A DNA stretch of 64,000 nucleotides from Paucibacter sp. TC2R-5 (GCF_025717605.1 NZ_JAJIRQ010000006.1:130015-194014), one strand, 5' to 3'. Shown: positions 47,775-56,389, counted from the first letter of the stretch. A program made the numbers and translations. The notes: a model not told the origin generated them from the letters alone.

Positions 47775-48401
47775 TCAACGCTGGGCAAAAGCCAGCCGCA
47801 AGGCCAGGCCAATAAAGACCGTGCCGGCCAGCCAATTCAGGCCGCGCTGGGCACTGGTCGAGCGCTTCAGCACGCGGCTGACGGCACCGGCAAAGTAGGT
47901 GATGGAGCCAAACGAGATCAGCGTCGCAACGATGAAGATCAAGCCCAGCTGCGCGATTTGCCAGGCCACAGCACCCTGCTGTGCGTTGACGAATTGCGGC
48001 AACAGAGCCAGAAAGAAGAACACCACCTTGGGGTTGGTCAAATTCATCACCACGCCGCGCCCATACATTTTCCATGGGCTCATGCTGGCTTGGTTTTGCT
48101 CTGCCAGCGGCCCGACCGGCGCACGCAAGACCTGATAGGCCAAGTAGGCCAAATAAGCCGCGCCGGCCAGTTTCAACACCGTGAAGGCGGTGGCCGAGGC
48201 GGCAAACACCGCCGCCAGCCCCAAGGCGATCGCCAGCGTGTGCACCATCAAGCCGGTGCACAAACCCAGCACCACATAAAAGCCGGCACGCCGTCCATGG
48301 GTGGCCGACTGGATCAGCACGAAGACGTTGTCGGGCCCCGGCGTGTAGCCCAAGAGCAGGGCCAGAGTGAAGAAGGTCAACGCGGTTTGGAGGGTCAGCA
48401 T
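47775..48401 (-). CDS. LysE/RhtB-family amino acid exporter
   Basis: A 208-residue inner-membrane exporter with about six segments. The family signature LLLGYTPGPDNVFVLIQSAT near the N-terminus and GVVMNLTNPKVVFFFLALLP in the middle are clear. Members export amino acids or homoserine lactone derivatives; substrate here unknown. The ATG giving MLTLQTALTF fits the family; six extra codons upstream are possible. It ends close to the regulator gene, converging with it. Confidence 0.9.
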   Translation of the reverse strand: MLTLQTALTFFTLALLLGYTPGPDNVFVLIQSATHGRRAGFYVVLGLCTGLMVHTLAIALGLAAVFAASATAFTVLKLAGAAYLAYLAYQVLRAPVGPLAEQNQASMSPWKMYGRGVVMNLTNPKVVFFFLALLPQFVNAQQGAVAWQIAQLGLIFIVATLISFGSITYFAGAVSRVLKRSTSAQRGLNWLAGTVFIGLALRLAFAQR

Positions 48402-48443
48402 GAAAGGCTCAGGGCACAAAGGTCGGCGATTATCTCCGGCAGA

Positions 48444-51400
48444 CTAAGGCGCCACTTTTGGAATGATGATCTCGAACTGCGCGCCCGCACCCGGCTCGCT
48501 GCTGACGGTGATGCTGCCGCCCAGCACCGAGCTGACGATGTTGTAGCTGATGTGCAACCCCAAGCCACTGCCGCCCTGCCCTAATTTGGTGGTGAAGAAG
48601 GGTTCGAACACATGCGGCAGATTGGCGGCGCTGATGCCGCGCCCGTTGTCGCTGAAATTGATCTTGATCTGCGCATCGCCCAATGCACTGGCCCGCAGCG
48701 TCAGCAAGCCTTCGCGCCGCCCCTCCAGGCCGTGGATCAGCGCGTTCAACACCAAATTGCTCAGCACCTGGCCGAGCGGGCCGGGGAAGCTATCAAGCGC
48801 CAAGCCCGGCGCAACGTCAAGGCGCAACTCATGGCCCTCGCGGCGCAAGCGGCTACCCAGCGTCTGCGCAATCTCACTGCACAGCTGGTGCAACTCGAAG
48901 GGGCGGCGCTGCTCCGAGGTCTGGTCGACCGCCAATTGCTTGAAACTTGTCACCAGGCCGGCGGCGCTTTGCAGACTGCGCACCAGCAACTCACTCGATT
49001 CCTGATTGGCCTGGCAATACTGGTCCAACTCCGAGCGCCTGATGCCGCCCTGACTCAGGTGTTGCGAAAACTCGCGGCCGCGGTCCAGCAAGGTGCTGGC
49101 CATCAACAAGCTATTGCCAATGGGTGTGTTCAGCTCATGCGCAACGCCCGCCACCAAGGCCCCCAGCGCGGCCATTTTTTCCTGCTCAACCAACTGAGTC
49201 TGAGTCAGTTGCAATTGACGGTAAGCATCGGCATTGTCCAGCGCTACCGCCGCGTAGGCACCCAAGGTGCTCAGAATCGCCAGATCATTGGCCGTGAAGC
49301 CGTGGCTGCGCTCGCTCAGCATAAAGAGCAGGCCGACCACCTTGCCCTTGAGCAGCATCGGCGCATAGATGCCCGAATGCACCGCCGCCGGATCGGCGCC
49401 CGTTTGCAGCTGGATCCGGCTGGCGCCTTCCTGGTTGTTGAGCACGCGGCTATCGCGCTCAATCTGATCCACCAGCAATTCCTTGCCTTGCAGCACCGCT
49501 TGCACCGCTGGCATCTCCACCTCAGCCAGACTGCGTATATAGGGCTTGCAGGCCTCGCCGCTATGCATGACAAAGTCGAAGGCCAAGTTACGCGTTTTCC
49601 AATTGACCAGGCCAAGCCCGAACACCGAGGCCTCGATCAACTCATCCACCTGCTGATAGAGCGTGCGCTGAATCGAGCCCACATCCAGGGACGCGGTGAG
49701 CTGGCGGCCAATTTCGCTCAACAAGGTGATGTCGTGACGGGCCCTTTCGGCCGCTTCCCGGGACTGAAGGGCTAAGGCGGTCTGGGTCAGGGCGATTTGC
49801 TTTTCCTGGGCCAGCTGAAGGGTCTGCTGCTGCAGCTCTTGCGTGCGGGCCACGACCTCCTGCTCCAGCTGCGTGCGCGCCCGGTACAGGCCGCGCACAC
49901 GCATGCGATAAGCCGTCCCCAGTGTCAGCAGGACCAGCAGCAGCAACCCACTGTTCCACCACCAAGTGCGCCAAAACGGCGGCAGCACCTGGACCTCCAG
50001 CAACTGCCTGGCTTCGCCCCAAACGCCGTCCGGGTTGGCCGCCTTGGCCATCAAGCGATAGCGCCCAGCGTCCAAGTTCGTATAGGTGGCCAGCCCTACA
50101 TTGTCTTGGCCATAGATCCAGTCGCGGTCAAAACCTTCGAGCTTCCAGGCATGCTTGAGCAGCGGGCTCTTGTCGAAATGAAGCGCCGACAACTCGAAGC
50201 TGACCATGGCCTCGCGGGGGCTCAGCTGCACCTTGCTGGCCCGGTGCAGCGGCCCGGTAACGCCCAGATCGGCCAGACTCAAGGGCGGGCCGCTGGCACC
50301 ATAAAGCCCCGCACTGGCCGGCGCCGGCGCTGCCTCGGGGGCCAGTGATTGATTGAAGACACGCAGATCGCTGAGCACGACCTGAGGCGCGTGGGCATTG
50401 TCACGCAAGGCCTCGGGCCGGAAGCGTTGCAAGCCCTTGCCGCCGAAGTAAAGCGTTCCGTCAACGGCGCGGGCGCTGGCGCCAAAGTTGAAACCGCCGC
50501 CGAAATGGCTGGCGCTGGGATAGAACCGCGCCCAGCCCTGCTCGGGCTGAAATTCGGTCAGCCCATGTTCACTGCCCATCCAAATACTGCCAAATTGCGC
50601 GTCTTGAATCGACTCGAAGGCGCCGCTGGGCATGCCCGGCACGTCCGCGAAGGATTTCAGCTGCCAGCTCTCGGCGCCCGGCGTGCGCGACTTGGGCAGC
50701 AGCTCAAACAGACCCAGCTCGCTGATCAACCAGATGCGTCCGCCCGCGTCCTGGCGCAGCCCATAGACCTGCAGCGCCGCCGGATTGGGCAGGTCGGCAT
50801 TGCCCTGCACCGGACGCAAAAACGTCTCGGTGAGCGGGTCCCATAGATGCAGGCCGCCCTTGGTGCCTATCCAAAGCCGCCCATCGCGGTCTTGCATCAA
50901 GGCATCAACGATGGCGTGATTCAATGCTCCGGCCCGGCCTGCATCGGCCTGAAAACTCTGCACTTGGCCCTTGGCATTGATGCGATAAAGCCCGTTGGAG
51001 CTGCCCGCCCAGACCTCGCCGTTCGCCAGCTTCAACAGCGAGCTGATCGAGGCACCCGCCGACGTACTCTGATGCAACTCGACCGTGCGGCTGCGCTGAG
51101 TTTTGGGATCAAACAGCTGCAAACCGCGCTCACCACCGACCCATAGTCGCCCATCCGGCTCGCGCAACAAGGCCTTGATATGCGTTAACGGCATCGCCTC
51201 GGGCGCAATGCGCTGAGTCGCCCCGCTGGGCAGATGCAAGCGATTGAGCCCGCCGCCATAGGTGCCCACCCACAGATGCTCGGCGCCGTCAAAGGCGGTC
51301 GCCATCACCACATCGTTGGACAAGCTCAAGGGGTCACCGGGCAGGCTCAGATACGCCGCAAACCGCCGCCCGCCAAAGTCCGCCAAGCTGACCCCGGACA

Positions 51401-52475
51401 TGAGCGTGCCGACCCACAAAATGCCGCTGCGGTCTTGCATCAGCGCGCCGACCGAGTCCGCAGCCAAGCTGCTTTCCACCGCCGGGAGGTGCTGAAAGCT
51501 CTCGAGCTGCGCCGTCCCCTCGCGCCAACGATGCAGGGCAGGCCGGCTGCCCTGGCCGACCCACATCGCGCGGTCCCGGTCCAGCAGCAAAGCAAAGACG
51601 CGTTCACGGGGCAGCTGCAATTTCTGCGCCAAGTCATCGGGACGTGGCGATGTGCCGTCGCCCGGAACGCGCCAAGTCTGCAGCCCCCCGGCCATGCCTA
51701 CCCATAAACGAGCCTCACCATCCAGCGCCAAGCGGTTGACCATCAGGTCCTCCGGCCTGTAGGAAGAAGCCGACAGCCCGTCCAAGGTGCTGAATTGGCG
51801 GAGCACCTGGCCGCTTGAATCCAGGTGCAACACTTGATGGCCACGGCTCAGCCAGACGCCGCCCTGGCCATCGGCCAGCAAGGCGCGGGCCGCTGTCTTA
51901 TCGGGTGATTTGTCCGGTGATTGGCCCACCGATCCGGCCTGCCAGGGCACAAAACGCCGGCTCGCCTTGTCGAACAAGAGCAGGCCGCCCGTGCTGGCCA
52001 CCCACAGGCGCCCGGGCGCAGCGGGCGCCAAGGCCAGGATGCGACGTTCCGCCAAGCCCATGCCCTCGGGCATGGGCTGGCGCTGAATCTTCTCGCTCGC
52101 CAGATCCATGCGGTCCAAACCGGCGCGGGTGCCGATCCAGAGCTGCCCCTGTTCGTCCTCCAGCAAGGCGTCGATCAAGGAATGGCTGAGCGTGGCGGGC
52201 TGATCCTGGCGCGCATAAAAAGCCTTGATGCGCCGCCCGTCATAGCGCGCCAAGCCCGCCGTGGTGCCCAGCCAGACCAGGCCCTGGCTGTCTTGCACCA
52301 TGCTGAGAACGGCGCCGCCGGGCAGGCCGTCGTCCACCCCCAGTTGCGAAAAGCGCAGACTGTGCAGCGAGTTGGCCGAGGCCGGCGGCATGACACCCAA
52401 ACCGAGCAGTGCAAGCCCGCAAACTAGCTTACACAGCATGCGCAGCGGCGGCCGTAGCCCCAATCGTTTCAACAT
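48444..52475 (-). CDS. Two-component regulator propeller sensor histidine kinase
   Basis: A very large kinase (about 1340 residues). After a signal-type N-terminus, about residues 40-760 hold repeated blades such as MVQDSQGLVWLGTTAGLARY and LLEDEQGQLWIGTRAGLDRM, forming a pair of seven-bladed Reg_prop propellers in the periplasm. A Y_Y_Y domain follows (LSPREAMVSFELSALHF, HAWKLEGFDRDW), then one membrane helix at about 855-875, a coiled coil, a GAF domain (about 930-1090), H-box VAGVAHELNTPIGN with H near 1113-1119, and HATPase boxes DNGRGIS and GSGLGLHIS. No receiver or DNA-binding domain is fused. Start could be TTG 52493, ATG 52475 or ATG 52439. Confidence 0.88.
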   Translation of the reverse strand: MLKRLGLRPPLRMLCKLVCGLALLGLGVMPPASANSLHSLRFSQLGVDDGLPGGAVLSMVQDSQGLVWLGTTAGLARYDGRRIKAFYARQDQPATLSHSLIDALLEDEQGQLWIGTRAGLDRMDLASEKIQRQPMPEGMGLAERRILALAPAAPGRLWVASTGGLLLFDKASRRFVPWQAGSVGQSPDKSPDKTAARALLADGQGGVWLSRGHQVLHLDSSGQVLRQFSTLDGLSASSYRPEDLMVNRLALDGEARLWVGMAGGLQTWRVPGDGTSPRPDDLAQKLQLPRERVFALLLDRDRAMWVGQGSRPALHRWREGTAQLESFQHLPAVESSLAADSVGALMQDRSGILWVGTLMSGVSLADFGGRRFAAYLSLPGDPLSLSNDVVMATAFDGAEHLWVGTYGGGLNRLHLPSGATQRIAPEAMPLTHIKALLREPDGRLWVGGERGLQLFDPKTQRSRTVELHQSTSAGASISSLLKLANGEVWAGSSNGLYRINAKGQVQSFQADAGRAGALNHAIVDALMQDRDGRLWIGTKGGLHLWDPLTETFLRPVQGNADLPNPAALQVYGLRQDAGGRIWLISELGLFELLPKSRTPGAESWQLKSFADVPGMPSGAFESIQDAQFGSIWMGSEHGLTEFQPEQGWARFYPSASHFGGGFNFGASARAVDGTLYFGGKGLQRFRPEALRDNAHAPQVVLSDLRVFNQSLAPEAAPAPASAGLYGASGPPLSLADLGVTGPLHRASKVQLSPREAMVSFELSALHFDKSPLLKHAWKLEGFDRDWIYGQDNVGLATYTNLDAGRYRLMAKAANPDGVWGEARQLLEVQVLPPFWRTWWWNSGLLLLVLLTLGTAYRMRVRGLYRARTQLEQEVVARTQELQQQTLQLAQEKQIALTQTALALQSREAAERARHDITLLSEIGRQLTASLDVGSIQRTLYQQVDELIEASVFGLGLVNWKTRNLAFDFVMHSGEACKPYIRSLAEVEMPAVQAVLQGKELLVDQIERDSRVLNNQEGASRIQLQTGADPAAVHSGIYAPMLLKGKVVGLLFMLSERSHGFTANDLAILSTLGAYAAVALDNADAYRQLQLTQTQLVEQEKMAALGALVAGVAHELNTPIGNSLLMASTLLDRGREFSQHLSQGGIRRSELDQYCQANQESSELLVRSLQSAAGLVTSFKQLAVDQTSEQRRPFELHQLCSEIAQTLGSRLRREGHELRLDVAPGLALDSFPGPLGQVLSNLVLNALIHGLEGRREGLLTLRASALGDAQIKINFSDNGRGISAANLPHVFEPFFTTKLGQGGSGLGLHISYNIVSSVLGGSITVSSEPGAGAQFEIIIPKVAP

Positions 52476-52493
52476 TCGCTCAAATAGAGCCAA

Positions 52494-52818
52494 AGTCCGC
52501 CTCCCAGATTGTTTTCACAAGCATAAACCCAGGTTCGCCGGGATGCAGTTCGGGGCTCTACCGATACCTTGTCAATCAGGGCCACGCAGTGACACCTGTC
52601 GACTCTCGCTGAAAGCTGAAATCACAGCCCCGACAGATCAATTAGTTACGAGGCCGTTCGTCACGGACTTCTGAACCGGCACCTCATTTAATTCTGAACT
52701 CTCGGCAAAACGGTTCTTTCAATTCAGAACTCGCAGCCTCAAAAAGACAAAGACCGCTGTGCAGCGACAGCGTGACTTCGGCCCCTCGAATTCCCACAGA
52801 GCAACACCTTCAAATCTA
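52494..52818. other. Intergenic gap, nothing recognised
   Basis: About 325 bases between the divergent sensor-kinase gene and the LexA-box promoter. No plausible reading frame, terminator or repeat of note. Two similar short words (52690-52700 and 52721-52731) were seen but have no clear meaning. Confidence 0.5.
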
Positions 52819-52860
52819 TAGACAAGTCGACACGAAGCCATATACTGTACATGCATACAG
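52819..52860 (+). promoter_or_regulatory. SOS promoter with LexA box
   Basis: CTGT-N8-ACAG at 52845-52860 is an exact match to the proteobacterial LexA box core. It overlaps a good -10 (TATACT, 52841-52846) placed 16 bases after TAGACA (52819-52824), a one-mismatch -35. LexA bound here would cover the polymerase site, so the two downstream small genes should be induced by DNA damage. Confidence 0.75.
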
Positions 52861-52880
52861 CACTATCGGAGTCTGCGCTC

Positions 52881-53144
52881 ATGATGTTGAACCTTGGAGA
52901 TCCCGCCAGCATCGTCGCTTGGTGGAAAGTCCTGCCCGAACGGCATGGCCCCCAGCTCGAAGCCTTCGAGCGGCTGCGTCCCCAGTTCGCGCAGCCAATC
53001 CGGACAGCCTGGCGAATCATCAAAGCTGATCCAAAGCTCCAATCGATGTTTGAAAAAAGCAAAACCGTTGCGAATGAGATCATGGCGACAGCCTCTACAG
53101 GGAACTACAAAGACGACTCGGCCGATGGGCTGCTTGCGGCTTGA
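52881..53144 (+). CDS. Small protein of unknown function, predicted SOS-induced
   Basis: An 87-residue soluble protein. The ATG at 52881 has GGAG nine bases upstream; ATG 52851 lies inside the LexA box and was rejected. Key stretch: LNLGDPASIVAWWKVLPERH, then QLEAFERLRPQFAQPIRTAW. It is helix-rich, with paired Trp and several Arg, and has no known motif. It is the first gene after a LexA-controlled promoter and lies 47 bases upstream of the next small gene, likely in one operon. A role in DNA repair, mutagenesis or division arrest is an inference from regulation only. Confidence 0.7.
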   Translation: MMLNLGDPASIVAWWKVLPERHGPQLEAFERLRPQFAQPIRTAWRIIKADPKLQSMFEKSKTVANEIMATASTGNYKDDSADGLLAA

Positions 53145-53191
53145 ACAAAGTTTTGCTTGGCGGTTCGGGATCTTCACTGGGAGGTCATGCA

Positions 53192-53404
53192 ATGAAACAA
53201 GTTGAGTTCTGGTATTGGCTGATGCGCAACCCTGTCACAGGTGAGATTGCCCAATCAAGCTGTCGCCTAACTGAGGCCGAAGCACTGAAGCGCGATCCCG
53301 ATGCGTACCCGATCGAGGGAACGTGCCAGGTGCGTGTTCTTCCCAAACATCCTGACGAATGGCTACCCAAGATGGCCCTTGCGGCCCCTTCTTCATACAC
53401 CTAA
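53192..53404 (+). CDS. Small protein of unknown function, second gene of the SOS operon
   Basis: A 70-residue protein with an excellent GGGAGGT ribosome site seven bases before the ATG. MKQVEFWYWLMRNPVTGEIA and RLTEAEALKRDPDAYPIEGT are its key features. It resembles short Burkholderiales proteins of unknown function having the pattern YWYW...TG...MTEAEAL...RIPGT (recalled, not searched). No signal peptide. Co-transcription with the preceding gene is inferred from spacing and the lack of another promoter. Confidence 0.7.
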   Translation: MKQVEFWYWLMRNPVTGEIAQSSCRLTEAEALKRDPDAYPIEGTCQVRVLPKHPDEWLPKMALAAPSSYT

Positions 53405-54001
53405 GCTTGCTCGGGGCAGGGCCAAGGGCTCGCCAGTGTGCTCGCCGGCCACACTCGTGCTGCAGAACGAGGGGGGATCTCCCTGCACTTCCTAGCTCAT
53501 CCAGAGAGCTAGTCTGTTGGCGCCGACGCCGACGCCGAATTAAGCCACTTTGGGCACCACTGCCGACATGCCTTTGAGCCATACGGATTGACTGATAGCC
53601 CGCATAGGAAGTGACGTCTTGGTCACCAGAGACCGCGCACTCAAATGTCGGCACGGTGGCTCAATTCCGGACCGGCGCCAACAGTCCAATGGCTACCGCC
53701 AGGGGTCACGAGTCCGCGATCGAACAGGACTCGAAGTACTCCTCCTGGTGTCATGGAGGAGTCGCCAATGCCGCCATTTGCGTTGACGAAAACCGCCCTG
53801 CTTTGCTGCGCTGCGCTGCGCTGCGCTGCGACATATCCTCTTGTGGAGAGATGTGACCAACGCAGGCTTGCGATCTATAGCGCTATCGTCGCCGATGACT
53901 ACTTCGTGCCCATCACCGACATTCGTTTCCAACCTGCATCAAGCAGCTCGAGACCCCAAAGCTGCCATTCCCCTTGCCCAGTGCATTGATCGATTGCTGT
54001 C
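53405..54001. other. Region between the SOS operon and the last attC site; no confident gene
   Basis: About 600 bases with only short, low-quality frames on both strands. It is the sequence left of the terminal attC, so it may be the remains of the oldest cassettes or the original chromosomal flank. A pentanucleotide tandem repeat lies inside. No attC-like pair of core boxes was found. Confidence 0.5.
53805..53830. repeat. Pentanucleotide tandem repeat (GCTGC)5
   Basis: Five direct copies of gctgc plus one base. It lies in apparently non-coding DNA between the SOS operon and the integron array and could vary in copy number. Confidence 0.8.
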
Positions 54002-54112
54002 GTTCAACGTTGAAGCTGAGGGGCCGGAGCCAGTTGGCCGCGCGAAGCTGAAAACACACAGTCAGCGTAGCGCGGCAATCTGGCGGAGGTCCACTCGATC
54101 GACCGGTTGGGC
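54002..54112 (-). repeat. attC 1 (class A), terminal site
   Basis: Minus-strand R'' GCCCAAC, R' GTTGAAC. The most diverged class A copy, with changes in both inner arms. It overlaps the 3' end of the VanX-like gene. Its R'' differs by one base from the complement of attC 2's R' half, the only imperfect pair of the array. Confidence 0.85.
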
Positions 54113-54802
54113 ATTTGAACCATTCGCCCCAGCTCTTGCCAGCGCGATCATCTCCGGTGTGCACTTTCCGTACAGCGCGAAGTCGCGTCTTCGGTAATAA
54201 GCCCAATACTGATCTCCATACGAAAAGTGCCACCATTCGTGTTCGTAGGGCACGAAGTCTTCGCGCACCATCAGTTGGGTAAGAAGTGCCCGATTGCGCT
54301 TTGCGGTGTCTGAGAGTGACATGCAATTTGGAGTACACAGTTCCGGGGCAACCACGGACCAGTCTTTGATCTCCATCCCGTAGTCGAGCACCTTTCCATC
54401 TCCGTCAACGACTTCAACGTCAACTGCGCCGCCGGTGGAATGAGGAGGGGTATTCATCGTTCCGTCCCAACGAACGACGGGTGACACAAGTATGGTCGCC
54501 TCGTCATGCACAGCTTCAGGTAACAGATGCGGATATCTCGCTCTGACGCGCTGCTTTTCCTGTTCAAAGAGCATGCTCTGAACGCCGTGACTGCGTAGTC
54601 CTTCATAAAGGCGCAGACGATATGGGGCCGGCAACGAGTCTTGCAACCGCAAGAGCTTTCTGTAAACCTCACGACGCACGAGACAGTAATCCGGCTCGGT
54701 TTCGGGACACTCCGGTGGTGGGCCAAAGTTTATTCCCCCGACCACGCGAATGTCGACGAGGTCGTCACCACATTCACAAATTGGGACGTCTTTTGGTTTC
54801 AT
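54062..54802 (-). CDS. VanX/DdpX-like D-alanyl-D-alanine dipeptidase (cassette 1)
   Basis: A 246-residue peptidase M15D-type protein. Zinc ligands H121 and D128 are in PPHSTGGAVDVEVVD and H192 in EWWHFSYG, with catalytic E189 and a substrate-binding Arg near 70 (YEGLRSHG). Known VanX enzymes hydrolyse D-Ala-D-Ala, for vancomycin resistance or for nutrient recycling (DdpX). No signal peptide, so cytoplasmic. It overlaps the upstream DUF1311 gene by four bases; the two form a two-gene cassette. Its last 17 codons (QPVDRVDLRQIAALR) are read from inside attC 1, so the tail is probably not native to the enzyme. Confidence 0.85.
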   Translation of the reverse strand: MKPKDVPICECGDDLVDIRVVGGINFGPPPECPETEPDYCLVRREVYRKLLRLQDSLPAPYRLRLYEGLRSHGVQSMLFEQEKQRVRARYPHLLPEAVHDEATILVSPVVRWDGTMNTPPHSTGGAVDVEVVDGDGKVLDYGMEIKDWSVVAPELCTPNCMSLSDTAKRNRALLTQLMVREDFVPYEHEWWHFSYGDQYWAYYRRRDFALYGKCTPEMIALARAGANGSNAQPVDRVDLRQIAALR

Positions 54803-55191
54803 TGATATCGGAACCCTTGGAGGTGACTCAACCTTAGGCGACCATGCTCCATTTTGCAGAATGCAAATTCCGCCGTCGCGCCCGTTCCACTGCCGAATGA
54901 GAGGCTTCTAAAGCTGCATTCGGCGTCTCGAAACTGCTGCCACTTGGCTTGCGACGATGCAAAGGCCGGTGCTAGTCGAACCACTGGTTCATCAGCGTCC
55001 CGCCCGCGCAAAACGGCGGCAATTCGACTGACCTGAGCAGAAATGACTTTGTCCAATGCCTCGACCTCTCTGCCCAAGCACAAATTCTTCTCAATGGTAT
55101 TCGCTGCGTCCATACATGGCATGGGCTCAACGCCCTGCGCGTATGCAGAGGAAATTTGAAGGGCGACGCCAAACGCGAGAAGCGACTTCAT
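54799..55191 (-). CDS. DUF1311/LprI-like secreted protein (cassette 1)
   Basis: A 130-residue exported protein. Signal peptide MKSLLAFGVALQISSAYAQG, then PCMDAANTIEKNLCLGREVE, ALDKVISAQVSRI, WQQFRDAECSFRS and FCKMEHGRLRLSHL, the cysteine and RDAEC pattern of the DUF1311/LprI family. Some members inhibit lysozyme. Its ATG is four bases after attC 2, leaving no room for a ribosome site inside the cassette. Coupled by ATGA overlap to the VanX-like gene. Confidence 0.82.
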   Translation of the reverse strand: MKSLLAFGVALQISSAYAQGVEPMPCMDAANTIEKNLCLGREVEALDKVISAQVSRIAAVLRGRDADEPVVRLAPAFASSQAKWQQFRDAECSFRSLSFGSGTGATAEFAFCKMEHGRLRLSHLQGFRYQ

Positions 55192-55195
55192 GCAG

Positions 55196-55306
55196 GCCTA
55201 ACGTCGAAGTTGAGCCGTGAGCGGCGGCTGGGCGCGGAAGGCCCAGAATGAAATGGGGGCCTGTAGTGACCAGCTGTTGCGAGTCGGCTCGAACGCAGGG
55301 TTAGGC
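55196..55306 (-). repeat. attC 2 (class B)
   Basis: Minus-strand R'' GCCTAAC, spacer CTGGC-type, L'' like GTTCGAGCCGAC; R' GTTAGGC. R'' matches the complement of the R' half of attC 3, the 5' boundary of its cassette. Confidence 0.92.
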
Positions 55307-55354
55307 CTCACGGCGCGCGACTCGGGACTAGCACTGCGTTTTTCGCCAAGGAGT

Positions 55355-56335
55355 CTAGCTATAAATGTTGCCATAGTCGTGGGTGTATTCACCCGTCTCG
55401 AAGTGGCCAATCCGCTGCGTCCAGCACTTACCAGGCCACAGATAATCGACTCGGAGCTCGGCGGGACGGTAAACCGCGCTGTACACAGTCGATGATTTCT
55501 GATTACGGCGATAGAGCGGAGGCCGCAGGAAGCTTGCGGTCAGATTCTCGAGCGTCATCTCAGGGTCTTCAAGCGCTAGTAGTGCGGTTTGCTGCCGCAG
55601 GACCGTTTCTGTCGTATCTGCTGTTCCTATCGGCGCATGGTGTTCTTGATGGTTTGTACAGACCGCGACCTTTGAGACCGCCGGGATTCGGTCGGGACCA
55701 AGGAACAGCGTGGCGTATTCACCCGACGCATCAAGTAGCGTTACGTTCTGCGAGAGTGCTATCGGTATGCGACAAAGGGCTTCGATGCCTTCGGCCACAG
55801 AACTGCAGGTTTCGAGCACGTAGCGCAGTATCAGAATGATTGAGAAGCCAAGGCCCTGAGCGCGGCTGCCACCAAAGGTTGCGCTTGCAACAAGACCTGC
55901 GGCATTCATGCCATCAAGGCAACCGCCCCACGGCCTTTGAGCCTTGGAGACTACCTCGCGGCCGAACCAGGAAGTCGACTCGAAGTGGCCCGAGACGGTC
56001 TGGATTGGGAAGTCATAGTTTCGGACCAGAGCTGGACCTTCACTCCCAAGCCATACGGCCTGTGTGCAACCGAGCCGCAAGGGTGGCGGCCGATAGTGGC
56101 TGAGAATTTGGTGCGCCAATTCATCATCGCCGACCAGGTTGCAAACATGATCGTAGGAGGTAAGTAGCTCGGGCATGTGCTTGCGCAAGGCTCCCCTGCA
56201 CTCAATCGAACTCGATGGCGATGTTCGGCCGTCTCCTAGGTACCAGCGCTCGGCCTCCTCGCGGCCGGATTGGAATCGCGTCAGCCAGGGTTGCCCCGGC
56301 TGGTCTTCGCGGAGTGCGAGAAAGCGCTTCTGCAT
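55355..56335 (-). CDS. C45-type autoproteolytic acyltransferase/hydrolase (cassette 2)
   Basis: A 326-residue Ntn-hydrolase-like protein. LRLGCTQAVW gives the candidate autoprocessing site before Cys90, followed by PALVRNYDFP, GGCLDGMNAAGLVASATFGG and VAVCTNHQEHH, matching the acyl-CoA:6-aminopenicillanate acyltransferase / linear amide hydrolase family. Such enzymes cut or transfer acyl groups on amides, including beta-lactam side chains and bile-acid conjugates; substrate here unknown. The ATG at 56335 was chosen because in-frame TTG starts upstream lie in attC 3. It has no signal peptide. Confidence 0.78.
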   Translation of the reverse strand: MQKRFLALREDQPGQPWLTRFQSGREEAERWYLGDGRTSPSSSIECRGALRKHMPELLTSYDHVCNLVGDDELAHQILSHYRPPPLRLGCTQAVWLGSEGPALVRNYDFPIQTVSGHFESTSWFGREVVSKAQRPWGGCLDGMNAAGLVASATFGGSRAQGLGFSIILILRYVLETCSSVAEGIEALCRIPIALSQNVTLLDASGEYATLFLGPDRIPAVSKVAVCTNHQEHHAPIGTADTTETVLRQQTALLALEDPEMTLENLTASFLRPPLYRRNQKSSTVYSAVYRPAELRVDYLWPGKCWTQRIGHFETGEYTHDYGNIYS

Positions 56336-56389
56336 GAAGGGAATCCAATGTGAAAAGGCTTGCCACCGACCGCACAAGTGTTGTTTGAG

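Noticed and set aside
52690-52731. Paired AATTCTGAACT / AATTCAGAACT words as possible insertion-sequence ends
   Set aside because: They are direct-like, not inverted, only 20 bases apart, and no transposase or target duplication is present.
52886-52892. GTTGAAC that would complement attC 1's R' and mark an additional, older cassette
   Set aside because: No second core box or stem lies about 111 bases to its left, and it overlaps the start of a gene with its own promoter. Taken as chance.
53265-53271. GCCTAAC word that could be an attC R'' box further left
   Set aside because: It lies inside the coding region of the 70-residue SOS-operon protein and has no partner GTTRRRY or stem at a distance of about 111 bases.
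53235-53654. 139-residue minus-strand frame beside the SOS operon
   Set aside because: Arg-rich low-quality composition, no ribosome site, and it overlaps the well-supported 70-residue gene.
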